From: Microbacterium sp. Leaf320 | GTDB taxonomy: Bacteria; Actinomycetota; Actinomycetes; Actinomycetales; Microbacteriaceae | Direction: 5' to 3' | NCBI RefSeq assembly: GCF_001423485.1 | Contig: NZ_LMOD01000001.1 | Span: forward strand, 812,617 to 876,616 | Length of the DNA: 64,000 nt | In this document: one piece after another, positions 46,714 through 54,391 of the stretch | How positions within the stretch are numbered: the first letter of the stretch is position 1 | Layout of the letters: every line of letters begins with the position of its first letter | Position numbers and translations under genes: made by a program | Notes under the pieces: model-generated | Database searches by the model: none | The model's input: only the letters and a program-made list of their open reading frames with translations | Told to the model about the DNA's origin: nothing

Positions 46714-48206
46714 GCAGTATCGATGCCCGCATCGGGACGATCACGGGCGTGCGGATCGCCGGCCCCGGTCGTGAGTTCCTGGTCGACGACGAACCGGTCG
46801 ACATCTTCATCGATGACGGGCGCATCAGCGACATCGCTCCCGCCGGCGCGATCGCCCCACGGGGCGACGTGCTCGACGGAAACGGCGCCTGGGCGGTGCC
46901 GGGCCTCTGGGACAACCACGTGCACACGGTCCAGTGGGCCCTCGCGACCGAGCGCGTCGCTCTGGGGGGAGCGGCGTCCGCGGCGGAGGCAGCGGCGATC
47001 ATGTCTGCATCTGCACCGCTGCCGGACGGCCGCAAGGTCGGCAGCGGATTCCGAGACGCGATGTGGCCGGACGTGCCGACCCTCGCGCTCCTCGACGCGG
47101 CGACCGGACCGATACCCACGTATCTGATCAACGCAGATGTGCACAGCACATGGCTAAACTCCGCGGCGCTCTCACTCGAAGGGTTCACGAGCTCGGATGG
47201 GATGCTGCGCGAGCAGGATGCGTTCGAGATCTCCCGCAGGCTCAACGCTGTCGATCCCGATCGTGGCGACGTCGCTGTGCGGGCCGCAGGGGAGCGGGCA
47301 GCATCCCGAGGCGTCACCGGCCTGGTCGACTTCGATATGGCCTGGAACGCCGATGCCTGGCCGCGGCGGGTGGCGGCAGGCTTCGCCGCTCATCGCGTCG
47401 AGTTCGCCGTGTACCCGTTCGACCTGACCCGCGCCATCGCGGCGGGCCTGCGGACCGGAGAACTTCACGAGGAGTCTGACGCACCGACCGCCGGACGCGG
47501 TCTGGTGCACGTCGGACCGCTGAAGATCATCAGCGACGGATCGCTGGGAACGCGGACGGCGGCGTGCTCGCACTCCTACCCGGGCGACCCCGAGAACTTC
47601 GGCGTGCTCACGGTACCGCCCGCAGAACTCACCGAGCTGCTCACCGTCGCCACGGGCGCCGGTCTCTCGGTCGCCGTGCACGCGATCGGGGATCGTGCGG
47701 TGACAGGCGCTCTCGATGCCTTCACCGTGTCGGGCGCTGTGGGAACGATCGAACATGCCCAGCTCGTCAGGCACGCGGATCTCGCCCGCTTCGGTCGCCT
47801 CGGTGTGATCGCCAGCGTCCAGCCGCAGCATGCGCTCGACGACCGCGATCTCGTCGGGAAGCACTGGGCGGGACAGACGTCGATCGGGTACCCCCTCGGC
47901 GCCCTGCGAGACGCGGGAGTGGAGCTGAGGTTCGGCTCCGATGCCCCCGTCGCGCCCCTCGATCCGTGGCAGGCGATCGCCGCGGCCGTCACGCGCACCG
48001 ATGACGACCGTGATCCGTGGCATCCCGAAGAGCGGCTGACACGGGAGCAGGCGCTCCAGGCGAGTGTCCGCTCGGCTCTGCGGCCGGGGGAAGTCGCTGA
48101 CATCGCGCTGTGCGGTTTCGACCCCTTGACCTCGTCGGGGAGCGACCTGCGGGGTATGCCGATCGTCGCGACGATGGTCGCCGGTCGCGTCACGCACGGC
48201 GCCTGA
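46710..48206 (+). CDS. Amidohydrolase family protein (YtcJ-like)
   Basis: 498 residues, GTG start overlapping paiB. Metal-dependent hydrolase of the amidohydrolase_3 group. Seen: N-terminal beta domain, AVPGLWDNHVHTVQW with the first metal His pair, KIISDGSLGTRTAACSHSY, VAVHAIGDRAVTGALD with a metal His, IEHAQLVRHAD with a second, and LRFGSDAPVAPLDPWQ with the catalytic Asp. These enzymes cleave amide or C-N bonds of small molecules; the substrate is unknown. It forms a two-gene operon with paiB, closed by a strong bidirectional hairpin. Confidence 0.85.
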   Translation: MSSIDARIGTITGVRIAGPGREFLVDDEPVDIFIDDGRISDIAPAGAIAPRGDVLDGNGAWAVPGLWDNHVHTVQWALATERVALGGAASAAEAAAIMSASAPLPDGRKVGSGFRDAMWPDVPTLALLDAATGPIPTYLINADVHSTWLNSAALSLEGFTSSDGMLREQDAFEISRRLNAVDPDRGDVAVRAAGERAASRGVTGLVDFDMAWNADAWPRRVAAGFAAHRVEFAVYPFDLTRAIAAGLRTGELHEESDAPTAGRGLVHVGPLKIISDGSLGTRTAACSHSYPGDPENFGVLTVPPAELTELLTVATGAGLSVAVHAIGDRAVTGALDAFTVSGAVGTIEHAQLVRHADLARFGRLGVIASVQPQHALDDRDLVGKHWAGQTSIGYPLGALRDAGVELRFGSDAPVAPLDPWQAIAAAVTRTDDDRDPWHPEERLTREQALQASVRSALRPGEVADIALCGFDPLTSSGSDLRGMPIVATMVAGRVTHGA

Positions 48207-48220
48207 CGTCGAGCAGAGAC

Positions 48221-48256
48221 GAGAGTGGGCACCGGGAGAACCCGGTGCCCACTCTC
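48221..48256. terminator. Bidirectional hairpin terminator
   Basis: GAGAGTGGGCACCGGG, loop AGAA, CCCGGTGCCCACTCTC: a perfect 16-bp stem. It lies between the convergent amidohydrolase and dps genes, 14 and 12 nt from their stops, and can serve both. No T-run on either strand. Confidence 0.88.
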
Positions 48257-48268
48257 ATGAGGTGCTGC

Positions 48269-48754
48269 TTACGCGGCGATGTGCGACACGAGGAACCAGC
48301 GGTCCTTCTCGAGTCCGCGCATCACCTCGATGGCGACGTCCTGGCTGGTGAGATCGACCTCGTCGAGACCGTCGATCGCGGCCTTCACGTCGATGAGGAT
48401 CGCGTCGATGTCTGAGATGACGGCGCGGACGAGGTCGTCGGACTGCGTGAAGCCTGCAGGGACCGAGGTCGCGCTGCCCTTCGCTGCCACGGCGGTGATG
48501 CGCGCGTCGATCGGGAGGCCCAGGGCGACGATGCGCTCTGCTGCGGTGTCGGCGAAGTCGCCGGCGTGGGCGACGATGGTGTCGAGCAGCTCGTGGACAC
48601 CGACGAAGTTCGCACCACGGACGTGCCAGTGCGCCTGCTTGCCGTTGACCGTCAGAGCCTGAAGTCCGAGGACGACGGGCGAAAGGAACTGTGCCGCTGC
48701 AGCTGCCACGGTCGGGTCGCTGGCGGTGGTGGAAACGGTCTGTACCTTGCTCAT
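48269..48754 (-). CDS. dps: Dps-type DNA-protecting ferritin
   Basis: 161 residues; ATG at 48754 has AGAGGAG about 6 nt upstream. A dodecameric mini-ferritin that stores iron and consumes peroxide. The shared-interface ferroxidase residues are visible in AHWHVRGANFVGVHELLD (His42, His54 region) and AGDFADTAAERI (Asp66-Asp69, Glu73). The N-terminal extension is short and not Lys-rich, so DNA binding may be weak. It ends at a strong terminator shared with the amidohydrolase gene. A leader with a ribosome site suggests regulated expression. Confidence 0.93.
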   Translation of the reverse strand: MSKVQTVSTTASDPTVAAAAAQFLSPVVLGLQALTVNGKQAHWHVRGANFVGVHELLDTIVAHAGDFADTAAERIVALGLPIDARITAVAAKGSATSVPAGFTQSDDLVRAVISDIDAILIDVKAAIDGLDEVDLTSQDVAIEVMRGLEKDRWFLVSHIAA

Positions 48755-48883
48755 CTTCGGCTCCTCTGAAGTGCTCTTCTCGTACCTGATGAAGACAACG
48801 CTACTCAGTTGAGAACATTCCGCAAGCAAGCGAAGGCTCGGCTTAGTGCCGCGGAATCACGCGGAAATCGGGCGAGGTGAGGG

Positions 48884-48889
48884 TAGTCT
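48884..48889 (+). promoter_or_regulatory. Leaderless -10 box of the gamma carbonic anhydrase-like gene
   Basis: TAGTCT, spacer CGCCTC (6 nt), ATG at 48896. Confidence 0.6.
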
Positions 48890-48895
48890 CGCCTC

Positions 48896-49432
48896 ATGAG
48901 CATCGCCGCCGGAGCCTCCGTTCTCGCACTCCCTGGGAAGGCTCCGTCGATCGACGGAGGGGCCTTCGTCGCCGAGGGAGCACGCATCGTCGGCGACGTC
49001 TCGCTCGCCGCAGGATCGAGCGTCTGGTACAACGCGGTGCTGCGTGGCGATTCGGCCCGCATCGTCATCGGGGCCGGGAGCAACGTGCAGGACAACGTGT
49101 CGGTTCATGTCGACTCCGGTCATCCCGTCGTCGTCGGCGCGAAGGTCTCGATCGGCCACAACGCCGTGGTCCACGGGTGCACGATCGGAGACGGATCGCT
49201 CGTCGGCATGGGAGCGGTGATCCTCAGCGGCGCGGTCATCGGTGCGGGATGCCTCATCGCAGGCGGCGCCGTCGTGCTCGGGGGAACCGAGGTTCCCGAC
49301 GGCTCGCTGGTGGCGGGGGTGCCTGCGAAAGTGCGGCGGACACTCAGCGACGAGGAACGCGCAGGACTGATCGCCAACGCGGACATCTACCTGGGGCACC
49401 TGCAGACGCACGCCGAGGCGACGCCGATCTGA
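48896..49432 (+). CDS. Gamma carbonic anhydrase family protein
   Basis: 178 residues forming a left-handed beta-helix of hexapeptide repeats (ARIVGD, VSIGHN, TIGDGSLVGMG, AVIGAGCLIAGG) followed by a C-terminal helix. His71, His88 and His93 are the expected zinc ligands at trimer interfaces. Related to YrdA/PaaY and Cam. Carbonic anhydrase activity varies in the family, so function is probable rather than certain. It is monocistronic with its own leaderless promoter, and tRNA-Met follows. Confidence 0.9.
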   Translation: MSIAAGASVLALPGKAPSIDGGAFVAEGARIVGDVSLAAGSSVWYNAVLRGDSARIVIGAGSNVQDNVSVHVDSGHPVVVGAKVSIGHNAVVHGCTIGDGSLVGMGAVILSGAVIGAGCLIAGGAVVLGGTEVPDGSLVAGVPAKVRRTLSDEERAGLIANADIYLGHLQTHAEATPI

Positions 49433-49446
49433 CCGAGGTCGACCGG

Positions 49447-49452
49447 TAGGCT
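49447..49452 (+). promoter_or_regulatory. -10 box of tRNA-Met
   Basis: TAGGCT, 9 nt before the first base of the tRNA, the distance expected for a start site just upstream of a tRNA 5' end. Confidence 0.5.
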
Positions 49453-49461
49453 TGTGGTCAC

Positions 49462-49535
49462 GGGGCGGTGGCCAAGCTGGTTAAGGCAGTGGGCTCATAA
49501 CCCAACGATCGCGGGTTCAAGTCCCGCCCGCCCTA
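49462..49535 (+). tRNA. tRNA-Met (CAT)
   Basis: GGGGCGG pairs with CCGCCCT (G-T at the first pair), D arm GCC...GGC, anticodon loop CTCATAA giving CAT, T arm GCGGG-TTCAAGT-CCCGC, discriminator A, CCA not encoded. The normal first pair region and D loop favour elongator Met over initiator; the lysidine-modified Ile type cannot be wholly excluded by eye. The anticodon stem has a G-A mismatch at 27-43. Confidence 0.88.
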
Positions 49536-49589
49536 CTCTCCGTGCGTGCACCGAGGCGTCGCCACATTCGGGCGTCCGGTCGTGGAGCG

Positions 49590-49922
49590 TCAGCGGGTGG
49601 TGGAGCCTTCGAGGTGTTCCGATGGCTCGAGGAGCTCGTCGACGAGCGTGATACCACCGCTCGAGTTCGCCGAGTGCGCCAGATCCTCGATCCACCGACG
49701 GCTCAGCTCGGGAGCCTCGGTCTCGTCGAAGACGAAGCGGAGCGGGATCGACGGATGCAGCCAGACGGTCGAGCGTCCCTCGGAATCGCCGTCCTGGTGC
49801 TTCCATGTGAGAGTGAAGCTCTCGTTGCGGCGCAACTTGGTGGCGACGACGACCTTGAGGTGGGCGAGCGCTCGATCTTCGATCTGGATCGGCTCCGAGC
49901 CGCCGTAATAGAGGGAACCCAT
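49590..49922 (-). CDS. Small conserved protein (DUF7882-like)
   Basis: 110 residues from ATG at 49922; TAGATT ends 7 nt upstream and there is no ribosome site. It starts MGSLYYGGSEPIQIEDRALAHLKVVVATKLRRNESFTLTW, the pattern of a short Microbacteriaceae family often mislabelled ATP-dependent DNA ligase. It is far too short for a ligase and lacks the KxDG motif. The body is beta-rich (STVWLHPSIPLRFVFDE) with a helical end and Ser/Thr tail. Function unknown; the family call is from memory. Confidence 0.75.
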   Translation of the reverse strand: MGSLYYGGSEPIQIEDRALAHLKVVVATKLRRNESFTLTWKHQDGDSEGRSTVWLHPSIPLRFVFDETEAPELSRRWIEDLAHSANSSGGITLVDELLEPSEHLEGSTTR

Positions 49923-49929
49923 ACTTCGG

Positions 49930-49935
49930 AATCTA
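49930..49935 (-). promoter_or_regulatory. -10 box of the DUF7882-like gene
   Basis: TAGATT, 7-nt spacer, ATG at 49922 on the minus strand. Confidence 0.5.
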
Positions 49936-50008
49936 CGATGCTCGGAGAAACGGAGCAGACAGGATCGAGCCGACGCGCGAACGATGCGAACACTCTGTTC
50001 GCGTCGTG

Positions 50009-50947
50009 TCATCGACGGTGCGTCGCCGCCGTCACGGAAGGAAGCACCCCGAAGCTCTCCCGGTAGGCGACCGCGAACCGCGACGGATGCGAGAACCCCC
50101 ACTTGCGCGCGACGGCTGCGACGGTGCTCGGGGCTCCGGAACGGAGATCACGGTGGGCGCCATCGAGGCGCGCCCGCTTCAAGCACTCCGCCGGGGTCGT
50201 GTCGAGCGCACGCCGGAACGCGTACTGCAGCCCGCGGGTCGAGATGTGGACCGCCGACGCGATGTCGTCGACGGTGATCGGGCGATGCGCGTTCTCGGCG
50301 ATGAAGTCCAGGGCCCGACGCACGGTCGCGGGGGCGGGGGTCGTCTGCGTCGGTCGATGCCTGTGCAACTGACCAGTGGTCGAGAAGGTCGCGAGCGTCG
50401 TCGCTGCGGCATGCCGAGCGAGCTCGCTCCTGAGCACTTCGCCTCCGCCGTCGACGTCGTCGAGGGAATCGACGCTCTGCTCGAGGTACGCGAACATCCG
50501 GTCCCACGCGCGGGCGGCGTTCGCCGTTCGCGGGGCGAGGTCCGTCGCGTGAAGCGAGACGGTGTCGTCTCCGCTGATCTGCTGGGCGAGCCGCTGCAGG
50601 AAAGCGCGTTCGAAGATGAGTGCGGTGACTCTGGCGCCTCGTTCCCACTTCGCGTGCACGCGAGTCCCGTCGGAGAGCCAGGGGCGTCCGGCGTCGAGTT
50701 CGGATCTGTCGGATCGAACCTGGGCATCGGGGCCGTCGACCCTGCATGCGAGGAACTGATCCTCGGGTTCCGCCGTCGATCGTACTTCGGCGGCGAGGTC
50801 GTATCGCACCAGACTCACGCCGCCGAGCTCGGCGGACTGCCAATCGAAGTAGAAGCGGCGGGGGTCGACATCGTGCAGGACTGCGGACGGCACGAACTGC
50901 TTCCAGGTGGTCTCGACGCGTGCGACATCACCCGTTCGGAATCGCAT
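50009..50947 (-). CDS. AraC family transcriptional regulator
   Basis: 312 residues. The C-terminal 100 residues carry the double HTH: ITVDDIASAVHISTRGLQYAFRRALDTTPAECLKRARLDGAHRDLR and, after it, VAAVARKWGFSHPSRFAVAYRESFGVLPS. The N-terminal 200 residues form a beta-rich sensor like the AraC-binding-like domain of ArpA/FeaR types; no ligand can be assigned. The start lies 20 nt inside the 3' end of the exonuclease gene, so the two are probably co-transcribed. No target operator is apparent. Confidence 0.87.
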   Translation of the reverse strand: MRFRTGDVARVETTWKQFVPSAVLHDVDPRRFYFDWQSAELGGVSLVRYDLAAEVRSTAEPEDQFLACRVDGPDAQVRSDRSELDAGRPWLSDGTRVHAKWERGARVTALIFERAFLQRLAQQISGDDTVSLHATDLAPRTANAARAWDRMFAYLEQSVDSLDDVDGGGEVLRSELARHAAATTLATFSTTGQLHRHRPTQTTPAPATVRRALDFIAENAHRPITVDDIASAVHISTRGLQYAFRRALDTTPAECLKRARLDGAHRDLRSGAPSTVAAVARKWGFSHPSRFAVAYRESFGVLPSVTAATHRR

Positions 50948-51680
50948 CCGCGCTCACCGCCTCGGGGGTTCGGCGCGCGCGAACCGGCCAGGTGCCGTCG
51001 AGGCTGTCTTCGGGGTCGAGACGCCCGATCCGGATGAAGTACTCCGTGAGGCTGGCGGCCTGAGAACGCGCCCATCCCACCTGGCGCGTGTGGAGGTCTT
51101 CGACGGTCTCCGGGAGGGTGAACTGGCGCGCCAGGGCCTGAGCCACGCGGCCGGCCGCGACGGCATCGGCGGCGGCCTCATGCGCGTCCTCGAGCTGCAC
51201 CGCGTAGAGCGCCGCGACGACCTGGAGCGTGCGCTTGCCCGGACGGTAGCGGTCATAGGCCTTATCGATGACGAGGGGGTCGATGATCGGCGACGGGTTC
51301 TCGAGAGGGGTGATCCCGTGTCTGTGGGCCTCATGCGCCAGAAGGGAGAAGTCGTACGAGGCGTTGTACGCGACGACCGGCACGCCCTGCGAGAGCAGGG
51401 ATCGGAGCGCCGCCGTCACCTCCGCGACGACCTCGCCGGCTGGACGCCCGAGCCGGCGAGCGTGCTCCGTCGTCACGCCGTGCACTGCCGTCGCGCCCTC
51501 GGGGATCTCGACGCCCGGATCTGCGAGCCAGTTGCGCGCTGCGATCTCTCGGCCGTCCGCATTCAGCACGCCAACGTGCGCCGTCACGACTCGATCGTTC
51601 TCGACATCGACGCCGGTCGTCTCGAGATCGAACACCCCCACGCGAGTGATCCAGTGCGGGAGTGGAGAAGCCGTGGGCAT
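50928..51680 (-). CDS. DnaQ-like 3'-5' exonuclease
   Basis: 250 residues from ATG at 51680, supported by TACGGT 6 nt upstream. DEDDh exonuclease: GVFDLETTGVDVE with Asp18 and Glu20, AVHGVTTEHARR, VVAYNASYDFSLLAHEA (ExoII) and AHEAAADAVAAGRVAQAL (ExoIII with His and Asp). It resembles stand-alone epsilon-like or exonuclease-X-like proteins of actinobacteria; the C-terminal 65 residues with WARSQAASLTEYF are a family-specific extension. It probably trims DNA in repair. Operonic with the AraC gene. Confidence 0.9.
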   Translation of the reverse strand: MPTASPLPHWITRVGVFDLETTGVDVENDRVVTAHVGVLNADGREIAARNWLADPGVEIPEGATAVHGVTTEHARRLGRPAGEVVAEVTAALRSLLSQGVPVVAYNASYDFSLLAHEAHRHGITPLENPSPIIDPLVIDKAYDRYRPGKRTLQVVAALYAVQLEDAHEAAADAVAAGRVAQALARQFTLPETVEDLHTRQVGWARSQAASLTEYFIRIGRLDPEDSLDGTWPVRARRTPEAVSADAIPNG

Positions 51681-51686
51681 GGTTTC

Positions 51687-51692
51687 ACCGTA
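51687..51692 (-). promoter_or_regulatory. Leaderless -10 box of the exonuclease gene
   Basis: TACGGT, spacer GAAACC (6 nt), ATG at 51680 on the minus strand. Confidence 0.58.
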
Positions 51693-51748
51693 GATCCGGG
51701 TACGGACATCGGCGCGGAGGCACACGGAGAGTGTCCATTCGACGACCC

Positions 51749-51754
51749 TAGAAT
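51749..51754 (+). promoter_or_regulatory. Leaderless -10 box of the hydrolase gene at 51761
   Basis: TAGAAT, spacer CGGAGT (6 nt), ATG at 51761. Confidence 0.62.
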
Positions 51755-51760
51755 CGGAGT

Positions 51761-52660
51761 ATGACCGTGTCCTCGCCCTACGCCGATCGCCTTCAACGCC
51801 TCCCGGTCGAGCGCCGCGAGGTGGAGGTGCGCGGGGGAGTCACGGCCTACTGGGAGTACGGCCCCGCCGATGCCGAGGTCACCGTGATCGCCGTGCACGG
51901 CTTCCGTGGCGAGCACCACGGTCTCGAGCCCGTCCTCGCGTTCCTCCCGGAGGCGCGCGTGATCGCTCCGGATCTCCCCGGCTTCGGTGAAACCGCTCCC
52001 GTGCTCGGGCGCACCTACGACCTGACGGAGTACGTCGCGTGGCTCACCGAGTTCGCCGCGGCGGTCGCACCCGGTGCGGTCATCCTCGGCCATTCCTTCG
52101 GCTCGATCGTCACCTCAGCGGCGGTCGCGAGCGGACTCGAAACCCCTCGCCTGATCCTGATCAATCCGATCGGCGCTCCGGCGTTGGAGGGACCGAAGGG
52201 AATCATGACCCGTCTCGCGGTCATGTACTACGCTCTGGGCGCTCGGCTGCCCGAGAGGTTCGGAACTGCGCTGCTGCGCAACCGCCTCATCGTCAGGGTG
52301 ATGAGCGTCACGATGGCCAAGACCTCGGACCGCGAGCTCCGCCGGTTCATCCACGACCAGCACGACACCTACTTCTCGCGCTTCGCCGACCGGGACGTGC
52401 TCCGCGACGCGTTCGTCGCGAGCGTCTCCCACGATGTGAGCGAGTTCGCGGCGGCGATCGACGTGCCCACGCTCCTGATCGCCGCGCAGCGCGACGACAT
52501 CACGCCGATCGAGGTGGAGCGCGAACTGGTGACGCGCTTCGATGACGGGATCCTGGTCGAGATCGCGCACGTCGGACACCTGATCCACTACGAGACCCCC
52601 GCCGAGGCGGCAGGCGCCATCCGCCGCTTCCTCAGGATTCCCGCCGCGCGAGGCCGATGA
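51761..52660 (+). CDS. Alpha/beta hydrolase
   Basis: 299 residues. Nucleophile elbow LGHSFGS (Ser112), oxyanion-region VHGFRGEHHGL, and DLPGFG in the usual third position. The late catalytic Asp and His lie near QRDDITP and HVGHLIHY. A cap domain of about 60 residues (165-225) includes the basic stretch FGTALLRNRLIVRVM. The substrate, ester or lactone, is unknown. It has its own leaderless promoter. Its last 29 nt overlap the convergent Lrp-family gene. Confidence 0.85.
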   Translation: MTVSSPYADRLQRLPVERREVEVRGGVTAYWEYGPADAEVTVIAVHGFRGEHHGLEPVLAFLPEARVIAPDLPGFGETAPVLGRTYDLTEYVAWLTEFAAAVAPGAVILGHSFGSIVTSAAVASGLETPRLILINPIGAPALEGPKGIMTRLAVMYYALGARLPERFGTALLRNRLIVRVMSVTMAKTSDRELRRFIHDQHDTYFSRFADRDVLRDAFVASVSHDVSEFAAAIDVPTLLIAAQRDDITPIEVERELVTRFDDGILVEIAHVGHLIHYETPAEAAGAIRRFLRIPAARGR

Positions 52661-53105
52661 GTCCTGCGACTCGGAACGGGATGACCTCGCCCATGGCCAG
52701 TGACGTCTCGGTGCGTTCGACGCCGTCGATCGACAGTATCCGGGCATCCGTGTCGAACAGATGCCGTGCATCGCGGCACGCGACTCGAGCGAGCAGGTCG
52801 ATCGAGCCACTGAGCCCATGGGCCTGGACGACCTCCGGGATGCGTGCGAGCTCGTTGATGATGCGAGGCAGCTCGGTCTGACGGACCCCGATACTGACGA
52901 AAGCCTGCAGCGGGAAACCGAGGACATCGGTGGAGAACGAGCGCTCGTACGACATGAACACCCCGGTCTGCTCCAGTCGCGCCATGCGGGCCTGGATCGT
53001 GTTGCGTGACAGTCCGAGATTCTCCGCCAGAGCGACGATCGTGACCCGAGGGTCATCGGCGAGCGCTGCGAGAAGTTCCAGATCGATGCGGTCAAGTCCA
53101 GCCAT
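52632..53105 (-). CDS. Lrp/AsnC family regulator, likely of the bkd operon
   Basis: 157 residues from ATG at 53105. N-terminal winged HTH: LDRIDLELLAALADDPRVTIVALAENLGLSRNTIQARMARLEQTGV, then a RAM ligand domain (about 65-150) with LVARVACRDARHLFDTD. Lrp-type proteins sense amino acids or keto acids and form octamers. Divergent placement before branched-chain keto-acid dehydrogenase genes is the arrangement of bkdR in several bacteria, so control of bkd by leucine or its keto acid is a fair inference. The intergenic region carries matching inverted repeats. Confidence 0.88.
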   Translation of the reverse strand: MAGLDRIDLELLAALADDPRVTIVALAENLGLSRNTIQARMARLEQTGVFMSYERSFSTDVLGFPLQAFVSIGVRQTELPRIINELARIPEVVQAHGLSGSIDLLARVACRDARHLFDTDARILSIDGVERTETSLAMGEVIPFRVAGLIGLARRES

Positions 53106-53144
53106 AGTGCCAAACGATAGCAGGGGCACACGGGCTCGAATTGG

Positions 53145-53178
53145 GCAACATGCTCAAGACCATCGCGGTTGCTTGAGC
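53145..53178. promoter_or_regulatory. Candidate Lrp-family operator before bkd
   Basis: GCTCAAG (53152-53158) and CTTGAGC (53172-53178) are inverted with a 13-nt spacer, about two helical turns centre to centre, flanked by a second pair GCAAC/GTTGC (53145-53149, 53169-53173). TCTCAAG recurs at 53199-53204. The right arm overlaps a -35-like TTGAGC. Confidence 0.55.
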
Positions 53179-53201
53179 GAGGTGATGAGCGGACGTACTC
53201 T
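53173..53201 (+). promoter_or_regulatory. Candidate bkd promoter
   Basis: TTGAGC (53173-53178), 17-nt spacer, TACTCT (53196-53201). Transcription would begin near 53208, giving a 65-nt leader with GAGGAGGA before the bkdA ATG. This is one of the few plausible -35/-10 pairs in the window. Confidence 0.5.
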
Positions 53202-53273
53202 CAAGTGAACCGGCGAAGATGCCGGGGCCGCGCGTAGAACCCGTGACGACGGCCACTGATGAGGAGGACGATG

Positions 53274-54389
53274 ATGTCACCGCAGATCACCCCGATCGCC
53301 GACACCGCACAGGATCTCGAACTCGCAGAGCGCATCCTCACACCGGACGGCTCGCGCATCGCGAACCCCCAGCTCGACGCGTTCATCACCGACGTCGACG
53401 CGGCATCGCTGCGGGCGCTCCACCGGGACATGGTCATCCTCCGACGGATCGATGCCGAGGGTGTCGCCCTTCAGCGACAGGGACAACTGGGACTGTGGGC
53501 GCCGTGCCAGGGCCAGGAGGCGACGCAGATCGGTACCGCCCGGGCGCTCGCGCCCCAGGACTACGTCTTCCCGAGCTACCGGGAGACCGGTGTGATCTAC
53601 GCGCGCGGCGCGAAGCCCGGCGACTACGTGCGCATGTGGCGAGGCGAGGAGGGCGCAGGGCACGACCCTGCCGCGCTGCGGGTCGCACCGCTGCAGATCA
53701 TCATCGGCGCACAGACTCTGCACGCCGTGGGCTACGCGCTCGGCATCCGCCACGACGGAGCCGACGAGGTCGCCGTCACGTACTTCGGCGACGGAGCGAC
53801 CAGCCAGGGAGACGTCAATGAGGCGATGATCTTCGCCTCGTCCTATCAGGCGCCCGTGGTCTTCGTGTGCCAGAACAACCACTGGGCCATCTCGGAGCCG
53901 GTGTCGGTGCAGTCGCAGTATCCGATCGCCGGTCGCGCTCCCGGATTCGGGATCCCGAGCCTCCGGGTCGACGGCAATGACGTCCTCGCCTGCATGGCCG
54001 CGATGCGCTGGGCGCTCGCGCATGCCCGCTCGGGCAAGGGTCCCGCCTACATCGAGGCCGTGACGTATCGGATGGGGCCCCATACGACGGCCGACGATCC
54101 GACTCGCTACCGCAAAGAGGATGAGCTCGACGCCTGGCGTCGTCGTGATCCGATCACCCGACTGGAAGCGCACCTGCGTGCGATCGGCGAGCTGAGCGAT
54201 GAGCAGGTCTCGCAGACGCAGGCAGCCGCCGACGTGGTCGCCAGGGAGATGCGTGCGGAGTGCCTCGGCATGGTCACGCGCCCTCCGCTCGCCGTGTTCG
54301 ACGGCGTCTACGCCGAGCCGCACACCGGGCTCGAGCGGCAGCGCGGTGAGTACGCCGCATATCTCGCGTCCTTCGAAGGCGAGGCGTGA
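53274..54389 (+). CDS. bkdA: Branched-chain 2-oxoacid dehydrogenase E1 alpha
   Basis: 371 residues. Of the tandem ATGs at 53271 and 53274, the second is 6 nt after AGGAGG and is preferred. Thiamine-diphosphate E1 alpha of the two-subunit type: the ThDP motif GDG (172-174) in YFGDGATSQGDVNEAMIFAS runs to Asn201-Asn202 in VCQNNHWAIS, and RVDGNDV and YRMGPHTTADDPTRYR (phosphorylation-loop-like segment) follow. With E1 beta it decarboxylates branched 2-oxo acids. The substrate (branched-chain rather than pyruvate) is inferred from the Lrp and leucine-pathway neighbours. Confidence 0.9.
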   Translation: MSPQITPIADTAQDLELAERILTPDGSRIANPQLDAFITDVDAASLRALHRDMVILRRIDAEGVALQRQGQLGLWAPCQGQEATQIGTARALAPQDYVFPSYRETGVIYARGAKPGDYVRMWRGEEGAGHDPAALRVAPLQIIIGAQTLHAVGYALGIRHDGADEVAVTYFGDGATSQGDVNEAMIFASSYQAPVVFVCQNNHWAISEPVSVQSQYPIAGRAPGFGIPSLRVDGNDVLACMAAMRWALAHARSGKGPAYIEAVTYRMGPHTTADDPTRYRKEDELDAWRRRDPITRLEAHLRAIGELSDEQVSQTQAAADVVAREMRAECLGMVTRPPLAVFDGVYAEPHTGLERQRGEYAAYLASFEGEA

Positions 54390-54391
54390 CC

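Noticed and set aside
49590..49922. ATP-dependent DNA ligase
   Set aside because: Short Microbacteriaceae proteins of this type often carry that name, but 110 residues with no KxDG motif cannot be a ligase.
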